Below, in pieces: positions 7,482 to 15,191 of a stretch of 21,894 bases of DNA (the first letter of the stretch is position 1; each line of letters begins with the position of its first letter). Under the pieces are notes generated by a model. The model saw only the letters and a program-made list of their open reading frames with translations, was not told the DNA's origin and made no database searches. Source of the DNA: CAZEAN01 sp964510225 (GTDB lineage: Bacteria > Planctomycetota > Planctomycetia > Isosphaerales > Isosphaeraceae); assembly GCA_964510225.1 (NCBI GenBank), contig CAZEAN010000095.1:1-21894 (forward strand), in the 5' to 3' direction. Both the position numbers and the translations under genes were made by a program.

Positions 7482-9056
7482 ATGGCTGACGATCAGCGGG
7501 TCCGGATTTTTGACACCACCCTCCGCGACGGTGAGCAATCGCCGGGCGCGAGTATGAACCATGCCGAAAAGCTGGAAGTTGCGCGAGCGCTTGCTGGTCT
7601 CGGCGTCGACATCATTGAGGCCGGCTTTCCGATCGCCTCTCAAGGTGACTTTGAAGCCGTCCGCGCCATCGCTGCCGAGGTCGCTGGGGTCACGGTCTGT
7701 GCCCTCGCTCGATGTAACAATCGGGACATTGATCGTGCCCTCGAGGCGATCGAGCATGCCCAGAGACCTCGGGTCCACGTGTTCCTCGCAACCTCGGCGA
7801 TCCACCGGGAACACAAGCTTAAAATGACCCCCGAGCAGATTGTTGATCGGGTGGTTGAGAGTGTGACCCGAGCCCGGGCCGACTGCGAGGATGTCGAGTT
7901 CAGCCCAGAGGATGCGGCACGGACCGAGGTCGATTTCCTCTGCCAGGTCGTAGAGGCCGCCATCGAAGCGGGCGCGACCACCGTCAACATTCCTGATACC
8001 GTCGGCTATGCGACTCCGTCACAGTACGGCAAGGTGATCGAGACCTTGAAGGCCCGGGTTCCGAACATGAATCGTGCGGTGATCAGTGTTCACTGTCACG
8101 ACGACCTCGGTCTCGCGGTCGCCAACAGCTTGTCGGGGATCGAAGCCGGTGCTCGACAAGTGGAGTGCACGATTAACGGGATCGGTGAGCGTGCTGGTAA
8201 CGCGGCGCTCGAAGAGATCGTGATGGCCTTGAAAACGCGACGCGACTACTACAAGGTAGAAACATCGATTCGGACCGAACGCCTCCACCCGGTCAGCAAA
8301 TTGGTCTCGACGGTCACCGGACTCTCAATCCAGCGGAATAAAGCGATCGTTGGTCGCAACGCCTTTGCTCATGAGGCTGGGATTCACCAACATGGGATGC
8401 TGAAAGAGCGATCGACCTACGAAATTATGAAGCCAGAAGAGGTCGGAGTCCTCAAAACAGACCTGGTTCTTGGCAAGCATTCCGGTCGCCACGCCCTCAA
8501 GGATCGCGCAGAGACGTTGGGCTTTCACTTGAGCGATGAGCAGATCCTCGCTGTCTTCGAAGACTTCAAGACACTTGCAGATAAGAAGAAGGAAGTCTAT
8601 GACGAAGACCTTGCGATCTTGATCGAGAATCACCTCGGGGATGATCTCCCAAAACCTTGGGAGTTAGTCAGCCTCCAGACCACGACGGGGACGGGACTGC
8701 TTCCGACGGCCACGATTCAGATCCGGCGACCCGACGGTGAACTCGTTCAGGACGCCGCGATTGGCGACGGCCCAGTGGATGCGATTTTCAAGGCGGTCGA
8801 GCGTGTTACTGGCGTCAGGGCAAATCTCCGCGACTTCACGATCCGGAGCGTTACACATGGGAAGGACGCGCAGGGGGAAGTTTCGCTCGAATTGGAAGTT
8901 GAACGGGATGCTCAGACCTACCGCGGTCGAGCGGCATCAACTGATATTATCGAAGCCAGTGCGTCCGCTTACATCGACGCCGTCAATGCGCTCGTGACCC
9001 GACTCGAGCGTGGGCGCGTCCGCGACGTCCCGCTCCGCCCGGGTGCAGGAGCCTGA
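7482..9056 (+). CDS. leuA: 2-isopropylmalate synthase
   Basis: This 524-residue cytoplasmic enzyme condenses acetyl-CoA with 2-oxoisovalerate, the first committed step of leucine synthesis. The N-terminal TIM barrel opens with FDTTLRDGEQSPGASM, and the expected divalent-metal ligands are present: Asp16 in RDG, the HxH pair His204/His206 in HCHDDLG, and Asn240 in GERAGNA. The C-terminal part (about 395-515) matches the LeuA dimer domain that binds leucine for feedback inhibition. Length and motif spacing are those of the standard bacterial type. The ATG at 7482 is preceded by GAGAGAGGA about 11 nt upstream. An attenuator precedes the gene and a terminator-like hairpin follows it, so it is probably a single-gene unit under leucine control. 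No leuB, leuC or leuD lies in the window. Confidence 0.96.
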   Translation: MADDQRVRIFDTTLRDGEQSPGASMNHAEKLEVARALAGLGVDIIEAGFPIASQGDFEAVRAIAAEVAGVTVCALARCNNRDIDRALEAIEHAQRPRVHVFLATSAIHREHKLKMTPEQIVDRVVESVTRARADCEDVEFSPEDAARTEVDFLCQVVEAAIEAGATTVNIPDTVGYATPSQYGKVIETLKARVPNMNRAVISVHCHDDLGLAVANSLSGIEAGARQVECTINGIGERAGNAALEEIVMALKTRRDYYKVETSIRTERLHPVSKLVSTVTGLSIQRNKAIVGRNAFAHEAGIHQHGMLKERSTYEIMKPEEVGVLKTDLVLGKHSGRHALKDRAETLGFHLSDEQILAVFEDFKTLADKKKEVYDEDLAILIENHLGDDLPKPWELVSLQTTTGTGLLPTATIQIRRPDGELVQDAAIGDGPVDAIFKAVERVTGVRANLRDFTIRSVTHGKDAQGEVSLELEVERDAQTYRGRAASTDIIEASASAYIDAVNALVTRLERGRVRDVPLRPGAGA

Positions 9057-9077
9057 TCTGCTCCGATATTCGGGATC

Positions 9078-9107
9078 GATCCTCGAGAATGAGCAGACTC
9101 GGGGATC
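9078..9107 (+). terminator. Hairpin terminator after leuA
   Basis: A 10-bp stem (GATCCTCGAG at 9078-9087 with CTCGGGGATC at 9098-9107, one G-U pair) encloses a 10-nt loop and is followed by ATTCTTGATT. It starts about 20 nt after the leuA stop. The U-rich tail is interrupted, much like that of the leuA attenuator. Confidence 0.5.
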
Positions 9108-9155
9108 ATTCTTGATTCCAAGACTCCCTTGTTGACGCTGGAGGACCGATCTGCG

Positions 9156-10703
9156 ATGTCCGATCCTGCACTCCCTGAGACGATGCCCGAGCTTCCGCAG
9201 GGGAACTTACCTCGGAATCGGACTCGGACCTATGTTGGTCAAATCGTGATCGTCGTATCGGTGATGTTCATGCTTGGTGCCGCCTTGAAGCAGAAGGCGA
9301 TGATCAGCGCCAATGACATTTCCCGATGGTGCACCGTTTGGGCACTCCTCGAAGAACAGACCTATGCGATTGACGAGTGTCCCTGGCAACTCCAAACACA
9401 AGACAAAGTCTTCGTGCCCGATCCGTACCGGACGATTGAGGAGGAACCAGAGCGTCGGTTCATTTCGAGCAAGCCACCTCTGCTCCCCACGATCATCGCC
9501 GGAATCCTCTACCCAGTTCGAGCAATTACGGGAGTCGAACTCGATAGCAAAATTGCGGGGCCTCCTCGGACGCAACGGAAGGAGGTCCAGAGCATCGACG
9601 ACACCCCTCCCGAAGACCCTTCGAAAATCATCGGAGAGGATGAAGAAGCAGGCTATCGGATCATCGACATCACGTCGGAGAACCCTCCGGTATGGCCGAT
9701 CAATGTGCTTTATTTCAATCCAATTTTGATCTTGCTTAATGTGGTTCCGACTGCAGTGATGCTGATCCTCTTCGCCAGGCTCTTGGACCGTTACGCCAAG
9801 AGTGATTGGGCTTGGATTGTCTCACTGGTGGCTGCGGGGCTGGGTACGAATCTTGTCGCGTTCTCAACCACGTTGAATAACCACACCGTCGCTGCCTGGA
9901 GCGCCTTCTTTGCCGTCTTTGCGATGCTCGCGATCTGGGATGGCGAAAAGCGAGGTTGGTGGACTTTTGCTTCTGCTGGTTTTTTCGGTGCCTTTGCTGC
10001 CTGTAACGAAATCCCTGCGGCAGCGTTTGGTGTTCTCTTATTCCTGATGGTCTTGATCAAGTCGCCCGCCAAGACATTCACCGCCTTCATCCCGGCGGCA
10101 GCGATCCCGGTTGCCGGCTTTCTCATCACACTCTATTTCGCCACTGGGGATTGGCGACCTTGGGAACTCTCATACACCAAGTTCAACGAAGAGGGTGACG
10201 ACTCTCCCTACCGTTATCCGGGAAGCTACTGGCTGACACCGCTCGGTACTGATTGGTTTGATCAAAACCCTGAGCCGTGGCCGACCTATCTTTTCCATCT
10301 CCTAGTGGGACACCACGGTATTTTCTCGCTCACACCGATCTTTCTCTTCTCCCTTTGGGGGCTCTTCCGTTCCATGGTTAACTTGGAGAAGCAGCTCCGA
10401 ATCTTCTCTTGGCTAACCTTTCTCCTTTCGACAGCGATCATCGCGTTTTATGTCTGGAGGACGCACAATTACGGGGGGGCAACTCAAGGGATGCGTTGGC
10501 TCTTCTGGCTCTTCCCGTTCTGGCTCATTGCCCTTCCGAACGGCGTTGAAGGAGGTGCTCGCCATTCTTGGCTCCGCTGGCTGATCTTGATCGCTCTCGG
10601 ATTCTCGGTACTCAATACCGGTTATGCGGTCCAGCAGCCCTGGAGCCATCCCTGGATCCTCGACATGCTGGAACACCTTGGTCTCTACGAGTTAAAGCGC
10701 TGA
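9156..10703 (+). CDS. Polytopic membrane protein, GT-C/PMT_2-like glycosyltransferase candidate
   Basis: This 515-residue protein starts at the ATG at 9156, with TGGAGGA about 10 nt upstream; an in-frame TTG at 9129 is less likely. One membrane helix near residues 25-45 is followed by a soluble segment of about 140 residues, then by about nine further hydrophobic helices from about residue 185 to the end. The segment NDISRWCTVWALLEEQTYAID and then SKPPLLPTI recalls the acidic first loop and the KPPL motif of PMT_2/ArnT-like GT-C enzymes, which move sugars from polyprenyl-phosphate carriers on the outer face of the membrane. A charged stretch rich in Asp, Glu and Pro interrupts the first external loop. 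The family link is suggestive, and donor and acceptor are unknown. The gene may have its own promoter after the leuA terminator. Confidence 0.6.
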   Translation: MSDPALPETMPELPQGNLPRNRTRTYVGQIVIVVSVMFMLGAALKQKAMISANDISRWCTVWALLEEQTYAIDECPWQLQTQDKVFVPDPYRTIEEEPERRFISSKPPLLPTIIAGILYPVRAITGVELDSKIAGPPRTQRKEVQSIDDTPPEDPSKIIGEDEEAGYRIIDITSENPPVWPINVLYFNPILILLNVVPTAVMLILFARLLDRYAKSDWAWIVSLVAAGLGTNLVAFSTTLNNHTVAAWSAFFAVFAMLAIWDGEKRGWWTFASAGFFGAFAACNEIPAAAFGVLLFLMVLIKSPAKTFTAFIPAAAIPVAGFLITLYFATGDWRPWELSYTKFNEEGDDSPYRYPGSYWLTPLGTDWFDQNPEPWPTYLFHLLVGHHGIFSLTPIFLFSLWGLFRSMVNLEKQLRIFSWLTFLLSTAIIAFYVWRTHNYGGATQGMRWLFWLFPFWLIALPNGVEGGARHSWLRWLILIALGFSVLNTGYAVQQPWSHPWILDMLEHLGLYELKR

Positions 10704-10741
10704 GGTGCAACGATCGAGTCTCAGGCGTCCCCCAGCTCACC

Positions 10742-10757
10742 AACACTTTAGGGTGTT
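10742..10757. terminator. Weak hairpin between convergent genes
   Basis: AACACT and GGTGTT form a 6-bp stem with a TTAG loop and one G-U pair, between the convergent ends of the membrane-protein gene and the SulP gene. It is short and lacks a long T-run. Confidence 0.25.
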
Positions 10758-10772
10758 ATCTATCGAGTTGGC

Positions 10773-12641
10773 TCAGACCTCCACAGGCTGATCTGAGATG
10801 GCTGCGTGTTCCAAGGCTTTGGACATCGTCTCGACGATCGGACACTCGCGGAGGGCGGCCAACTCACGTTGAGTGAAGCTCTGGAGTCTTTTTGCGACTT
10901 CGGGAGTCGGTTGTGCGAGGATCACCGCGACTCCTCGTGACTTAAGGTCTTCAATCGACTCCTCCAGGATCTCGGCGGCCGTAAAATCGAATACTCGGAC
11001 CCCTGCCATGTCAAAAATGACGCACCGGCAGTCCTCGAGTTTGGCCACAAGTGACCGGAGGTGAAAGCCCGAGGCGAAGAACATCGGACCGCCGATCTGG
11101 AGCTGGATCACCGATGAGGGAGAAGTGGTGCTGCTTCCCTGAAGGCTCTCTTCCACATTGTTCGAGGAGGTTTTTGACTCGACTGGAATGGGGCGGACTT
11201 CAACCTGCGACGAGACCTCATAGATCACGTAAACAAAAGCAGCCGCGAGCCCTACCGGGACTCCGACGATGAGGTCGGTCATAATGATGGTGCCGACCGT
11301 CACCAGATACACCACCGCTTCGGGCTTACTGCCATGCCAGAGGGTCCGGAAAAGGCGATGCTCGATCATCCGGATCGCGACGGCGATTAAGACCCCGGCA
11401 AGCGCGGCGATCGGAATCCGACCGACTATCGGACCAAGGGCGAGCATCATCGCCAGGATAATGAAGGCGTGAATAATCGCCGAGGCTCGCGATCGAGCAC
11501 CCGATTGGATGTTTGTGGCGGACCGAGCGATCACACCCGTCACCGGGATCCCACCGAAGAAGGCCGAACCGATATTCCCGATCCCTTGTCCGACCAGCTC
11601 TTGATCGTTATCAACCTTTGAATCTTTATTCATTGCATTCACAACCGATGCTGATAATAAGCTTTCGATTGATGCTAGAAAATAAATTGTGATCGCGGCG
11701 AGAATCAGCTCGTTCCAGTGGCTCCAAGGAATCCTCGGCAACTCCGGCGCGGGAAAGCTCCTCGGAATCGCTCCTAGGATCGCAATCCCTGAAGCGGCCG
11801 TGTCGGACTCTCTAGTTTCGCCAGTCTCAGAAACGGCAGCAGTTGCCACTGGTTCGCTCTCGGCGGCCACACGTTCATTGCGAGTCTCCCAGCCAAAGAC
11901 GATCGGAAGCAGACTGGCGACCACAACAGCGATCAATGGTGTTGGGAGTCTCCGGGAGATCTTCGGCAAGCCGACCATGAATACAATCGCGGTGAGACCG
12001 ATCAACAACGATCGCCAGTCGGTCTTACTGATCTGACTGACAGTTTCAATAAGGAGACCGATCGCGCCCCCTTCTTCATCATGGGTGACGTCGTAGCCAA
12101 GGATCTTAGGGAGCTGGGTGCAAAAGATCGTCAGACCGATTCCCGACAAGAACCCAGCGACCACAGGCCTCGGGATGAACTGCATGATCCGACCGATCCG
12201 GAAATAACCGGTCGCGAGCTGAAAGACCCCAGCGAGGAGGGTCGCTGCGACGATCATCGTAATCCCGTAATTGGCGCCGAATCCCTCTTCCTCACCGATC
12301 CGATTCCAGTTCTCGATGATCTCGAAGACGAGGAAGGTCATCGCCGCTGCTGGCCCCGAGACTTGCAGTCGACAACCACCAAAGAGCGCGACCGCAATCC
12401 CTCCGACGATTGCCGTCACCAAGCCGACTTCAGGCGCGACCCCGGATGCATCGGCGATCGCCAGCGAGAGCGGCAGTGCGACCAAAGACACGGCGATCGC
12501 CGCCGTCGCATCGCGGACGATATTTTCCGGACGAATCATCAGACCCCACTCACGGAGGAGATAAGCTCCCTGCGCTCGGAGATCCAATTGAAAACGACCA
12601 AACTCCGATTTGGTTGGTGCCGTGTTACTCTTCTCGACCAT
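10773..12641 (-). CDS. SulP-family inorganic anion transporter with C-terminal STAS domain
   Basis: This 622-residue inner-membrane protein has the SulP order: a short cytoplasmic N-terminus, a helical core from about 40 to 450, and a cytoplasmic STAS domain at about 505-610. Family marks include FGGCRLQVSGPAAAMT in the early helices and the ELVGQGIGN segment before the later helices. In the STAS part, VFDMAG-like strands lead to VFDFTAAEIL, where the usual Asp-Ser/Thr-Gly phosphorylation motif is altered. An Ala/Glu/Thr-rich loop of about 40 residues (250-290) is inserted between two helices and looks recent and disordered. SulP members carry sulfate, bicarbonate or other anions; the substrate cannot be read here. 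The first ATG (12641) has only a weak ribosome site, and Met36 is an alternative start. No carbonic anhydrase or sulfate genes are adjacent. Confidence 0.88.
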   Translation of the reverse strand: MVEKSNTAPTKSEFGRFQLDLRAQGAYLLREWGLMIRPENIVRDATAAIAVSLVALPLSLAIADASGVAPEVGLVTAIVGGIAVALFGGCRLQVSGPAAAMTFLVFEIIENWNRIGEEEGFGANYGITMIVAATLLAGVFQLATGYFRIGRIMQFIPRPVVAGFLSGIGLTIFCTQLPKILGYDVTHDEEGGAIGLLIETVSQISKTDWRSLLIGLTAIVFMVGLPKISRRLPTPLIAVVVASLLPIVFGWETRNERVAAESEPVATAAVSETGETRESDTAASGIAILGAIPRSFPAPELPRIPWSHWNELILAAITIYFLASIESLLSASVVNAMNKDSKVDNDQELVGQGIGNIGSAFFGGIPVTGVIARSATNIQSGARSRASAIIHAFIILAMMLALGPIVGRIPIAALAGVLIAVAIRMIEHRLFRTLWHGSKPEAVVYLVTVGTIIMTDLIVGVPVGLAAAFVYVIYEVSSQVEVRPIPVESKTSSNNVEESLQGSSTTSPSSVIQLQIGGPMFFASGFHLRSLVAKLEDCRCVIFDMAGVRVFDFTAAEILEESIEDLKSRGVAVILAQPTPEVAKRLQSFTQRELAALRECPIVETMSKALEHAAISDQPVEV

Positions 12642-12876
12642 CTCGACAGCTCATTCCGGCGCCTGGCCAATCAGGGGGTTCCTGGAATCCGCGAATCGCA
12701 CGTCGTCGTTCTACTCATGAAGCGACTGAACAGGCTAACTTAGCCTGATGTTTACGCCAGGTGAACCCTTGAATTCCTTCCAGAGCAACGAGACATTTAC
12801 TTGCGTCTATTCGAACTGATCCTTGACCAGGGGTGAGAAGACCGAAAACCGTCTAGTCGTAACCAAGAGTGTTTCA
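12642..12876. other. Intergenic region upstream of the SulP gene
   Basis: These 235 bp separate two minus-strand genes. The only structure seen is a 17-bp inverted repeat described separately. The SulP promoter should lie here. Confidence 0.4.
12731..12747. promoter_or_regulatory. Perfect inverted repeat CAGGCTA-ACT-TAGCCTG
   Basis: Two 7-bp arms flank a 3-bp centre, 90 bp upstream of the SulP start and 130 bp downstream of the broken TIR gene. It could be an operator for the SulP gene or a small transcript hairpin. No T-run follows on either strand, which argues against an intrinsic terminator. Confidence 0.4.
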
Positions 12877-13311
12877 TCAACTACCGATTTCTTGATCGAC
12901 TGTGCTCACCAAGGATTTGACATGCTCTGCCATTTCCGTAGCTGCTTCTGTCAAATCAATTTCACGGACATCGATTGGTTTGATTGAGCTGAGTAGAGCA
13001 GGGATATCTTCTTGGCTCGCTCCTGGTAGTAACACAGGGACGACTCGATGCCCTTGGGATTCGGCAGAGGCTAAAGCTCCTCCAATTTCATAGTTTTGCC
13101 ATTGAGTTCTTGTGCTATTACGAGAAATGAAAATAAGACAACGTGACAATGCTCCTTCAATGCGATCTGCCCAATTCTCACCTGGCAGAACCTCGGCTCG
13201 ATCTCACCAGACTGAGACTTCTGATTGCCTGAGTCGCTCTACCCATGGTCTCACGGAATTCCAATCGTCGCCTGCATAAGAGAGGAAAACCTGGTCTTCA
13301 TGCTTGCCCAT
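12877..13311 (-). pseudogene. Small TIR-domain protein interrupted by an in-frame TGA
   Basis: From the ATG at 13311 (AGAGGG 5 nt upstream) the frame encodes MGKHEDQVFLSYAGDD, a standard TIR beta-A strand. It runs to SEVSVW and meets TGA at 13204-13206. The same frame continues without further stops as DRAEVLPGENWADRIEGAL, then SRCLIFISRN and the conserved Glu in QNYEIGGAL, to a stop at 12877. Together this is a complete TIR domain of about 144 codons with one nonsense codon. TIR proteins often have a tryptophan or other aromatic at this place, so a TGG-to-TGA change is the simplest explanation. The beta-A strand and the catalytic Glu are on opposite sides of the stop, so neither fragment should be active alone. 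Its start overlaps the end of the upstream TIR gene by 14 bp. A sequencing error or readthrough cannot be excluded. Confidence 0.85.
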
Positions 13312-13676
13312 GGTTGCCCTCTGGGTGATGGACTCTGTTTTGAAGTTGGACGGAATATAACTCGATATCATCAATCGGAAGAAGATGGATTTTTTCCAAG
13401 AGGGCAGGGATTCGTTCGTCTGTGGAAATTTCTTTGGGTTCGAGTCCGTAGAGTACAGCAACAATTCTCTTCATACGCAGGCGAAACATTCCGATCTCGA
13501 TCCAAATGTACGGGCGGTGGATTGACCAAGGTGTTAGAAGTACCAAGAGTTCACTACAAGTATTTGCCGCTTCGCTTAGAAATGTTGTACCACCGCATAC
13601 AGCGATGTGCAGCGCAATTTGTTTGGCAACCTCTAGTATCGCGGGAGGAGTGAGAAATAAACACGCGTTGCTCCAT
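13298..13676 (-). pseudogene. Second small TIR-like gene, frameshifted and internally shortened
   Basis: The ATG at 13676 (GAGAG a few nt upstream) opens MEQRVFISHSSRDT, a clear TIR beta-A strand. The next frame then takes over at about 13634 with EVAKQIALHIAVCGGTTFLSEA. Removing one A from ACTAGAGG would restore DTEVAKQIA, so a +1 insertion is likely. The second part reads ANTCSELLVLLTPWSI, then RPYIWIEIG with the conserved Glu, and ends at 13298. Between FLSEA and ANTCSEL the segment that usually holds the BB-loop and an acidic helix is missing, roughly 15 residues by comparison with the usual fold, which suggests an in-frame deletion. The gene begins 66 bp after the RbfA-like stop and overlaps the next TIR gene, so the three may once have shared a transcript. 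Two independent lesions make a sequencing artefact less likely here. Confidence 0.8.
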
Positions 13677-13742
13677 GTTCACTCTCAATCGCAATAATCA
13701 GGGGCAAACATTCGGTAGACGGGTTCACCTCTCGCAATATAC

Positions 13743-14159
13743 CTACGTCTGAGCGAACTGGTAGATCAGATTAGGAGTCTTTCGACGAGTGATCGCTGCT
13801 GCCACCTCAGCGCGGATTCGACCAGAAGCTGCCCCCAAGCGTGCGATGACCTGCACGGGATCGACGGCAACGTCACTCGTAAATGGTCCCACCGTCACCA
13901 GCAGCCGAGATTCGTCGGGGGCGGGTTCCACGTCGAGGACGTAGAGGCAACGCAGGACGTCGTCGTCAAGCTCACCGAGCAAGACTTGTTCAACCGTCCG
14001 ACGAACTTGACCACAGAGCTGCTTGACTTTGCGATCTGATTTGGGGGCCGACCGTCCTCGGCCGGGGGCAAAGACACGTCGAGGGTCAACCCGCTCATCC
14101 AACGGACCGCGACGATCACCTTTTCGACCACCCTCGGCTCGCTTCTTGTGCGATGACAT
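13743..14159 (-). CDS. rbfA: RbfA-like ribosome-binding factor
   Basis: This 138-residue protein has a very basic N-terminus (about 45 residues rich in Arg, Lys and Gly) followed by a domain with the RbfA pattern: RKVKQLCGQVRRTVEQVLL, then LYVLDVEPAPDESRLLVTV and a final RIRAEVAAAITRRKTPNLIYQF. RbfA is a KH-like protein that binds the 30S subunit and assists late maturation of 16S rRNA. The match rests on pattern and secondary-structure order, and the protein is divergent from textbook RbfA, with a longer basic tail at the N-terminus. It is not next to infB or truB, its common neighbours. The ATG at 14159 has only a weak, distant GAGAG upstream. A related RbfA-like family of another role is possible. 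Confidence 0.65.
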   Translation of the reverse strand: MSSHKKRAEGGRKGDRRGPLDERVDPRRVFAPGRGRSAPKSDRKVKQLCGQVRRTVEQVLLGELDDDVLRCLYVLDVEPAPDESRLLVTVGPFTSDVAVDPVQVIARLGAASGRIRAEVAAAITRRKTPNLIYQFAQT

Positions 14160-14477
14160 CAGCGTTTAATACTCTCAATCGGGGTTGCCGGTCAGGGCGG
14201 ATGAGGCGCTGCAATCATATCGACGCCGAGACGTAATCTCGATGCGATTACTAACCCGAATCTACCGTAGCCGGAATTGATTATTCAAACTCTTTGTCAG
14301 AGCGGAAGGATGATCCTGAGGTTCGGAAGTGGGACGGAATGAAGTAGCATCGAAGCTGCTGTTTTGAAGTAGGTTGATTTGATCCTTCTGGAGGCCCGGA
14401 GATCATTGTTCGATGCCCTGAGCATTCCCTAAACTGTACGATAGATCAAGTCGTTGAACCGACCGGAGCCCCAACGC
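14160..14477. other. Intergenic region between divergent RbfA-like and Uma2 genes
   Basis: About 318 bp without a recognisable gene. It should carry promoters for both directions. A short imperfect hairpin with a following GTTTTG lies near 14346-14367, but no gene ends there. No tRNA or repeat was seen. Confidence 0.4.
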
Positions 14478-15190
14478 ATGGCCACAGCTCCCTCGAAATC
14501 AACTCAAGCTGAGGCTTCTGAATCATCGCCAGACCCAACGTCATTGCTAGAACCCGGCGATCATCTCATAAGGCCCGAGTTCGAGCCTCGCTACAACGCG
14601 ATGATCGGAGAGAAGAAGGCGGAGCTGATCGACGGAGTTGTCCACATGCCCTCACCGGTCCGTCACGAACGACATGGACAACCGCATCTTTTCATGATGG
14701 GTCGGCTGGCAACATATCAGGCAGGGACCCTGGGGTTCAGGCCAGTGACAATGCAACTATGCGATTAGATTTGGAGAACGAGCCACAGCCTGACGGACTC
14801 CTGCTCATCGACACCGCCTGCGGTGGCCAAGCGCGAATTGCCAAAGATGACTATATTGAAGGAGCTTCAGAGTTGGTAGTGGAGATCGCCTCAAGCAACG
14901 TGAGTCTCGATCTCCACCTCAAGCGGGACCTCTACCGTCGTTTCGGTGTCCGCGAATACCTGGTCTGGCGCGTTCTCGATCAACGACTCGATTGGTTCGT
15001 CAACCACGAGGGACTCTTTGAGCAACTCCCTCAGGATACCGACGGGCTTCTCAAGAGTCAGACGTTTCGAGGGCTCTGGCTTGATCACAGCGCCTTAGTC
15101 GCGGGTGATCTCGCCAGAGTGTTGGAACAAGTTCGTCAGGGCCTCAACAATCCTGCACACCAGGCTTTTTTGAGACCGCTCCGTCCGTAG
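14478..15190 (+). pseudogene. Uma2-family (DUF820) endonuclease, single-base frameshift
   Basis: The ATG at 14478 (GGAG 10 nt upstream) opens a frame with the Uma2 N-terminal signature KAELIDGVVHMPSPVRHERHG. It stops at 14768, but the neighbouring frame continues the family sequence as ASDNATMRLDLENEPQPDGLLLI, then ELVVEIASSNVSLDLHLKRDLY and REYLVW. The switch lies near 14726-14731; adding one C to the CCC run would restore AGTPGVQASDNAT. The PD-(D/E)XK catalytic set (Asp in EPQPD, Glu in VVEIAS, Lys in LKRDLY) is all downstream of the shift. Uma2 proteins are abundant in planctomycetes and cyanobacteria, and their cellular role is not settled. Whole length is about 237 codons. The lesion may be mutation, slippage or sequencing error. 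The stop abuts that of the next gene on the other strand. Confidence 0.85.
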
Positions 15191-15191
15191 A

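Noticed and set aside
12081..12743. Plus-strand 220-codon frame opposite the SulP gene
   Set aside because: Its composition is Arg/Asp-rich low complexity, typical of antisense of a membrane protein, and the SulP reading is certain.
13204..13206. TGA read as Trp (alternative code) or selenocysteine
   Set aside because: Other genes here use TGA as a normal stop (for example leuA and dus), and no reason for selenocysteine exists at this place in a TIR fold.
13225..13653. Plus-strand 142-codon frame across the broken TIR genes
   Set aside because: The minus strand encodes clear TIR motifs here in two frames; the plus frame has none and is open only by chance.
13633..13728. Minus-strand GTG frame of 31 codons before the TIR-like gene
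   Set aside because: It overlaps the better-supported TIR start in another frame and ends at the frameshift site; no family features.
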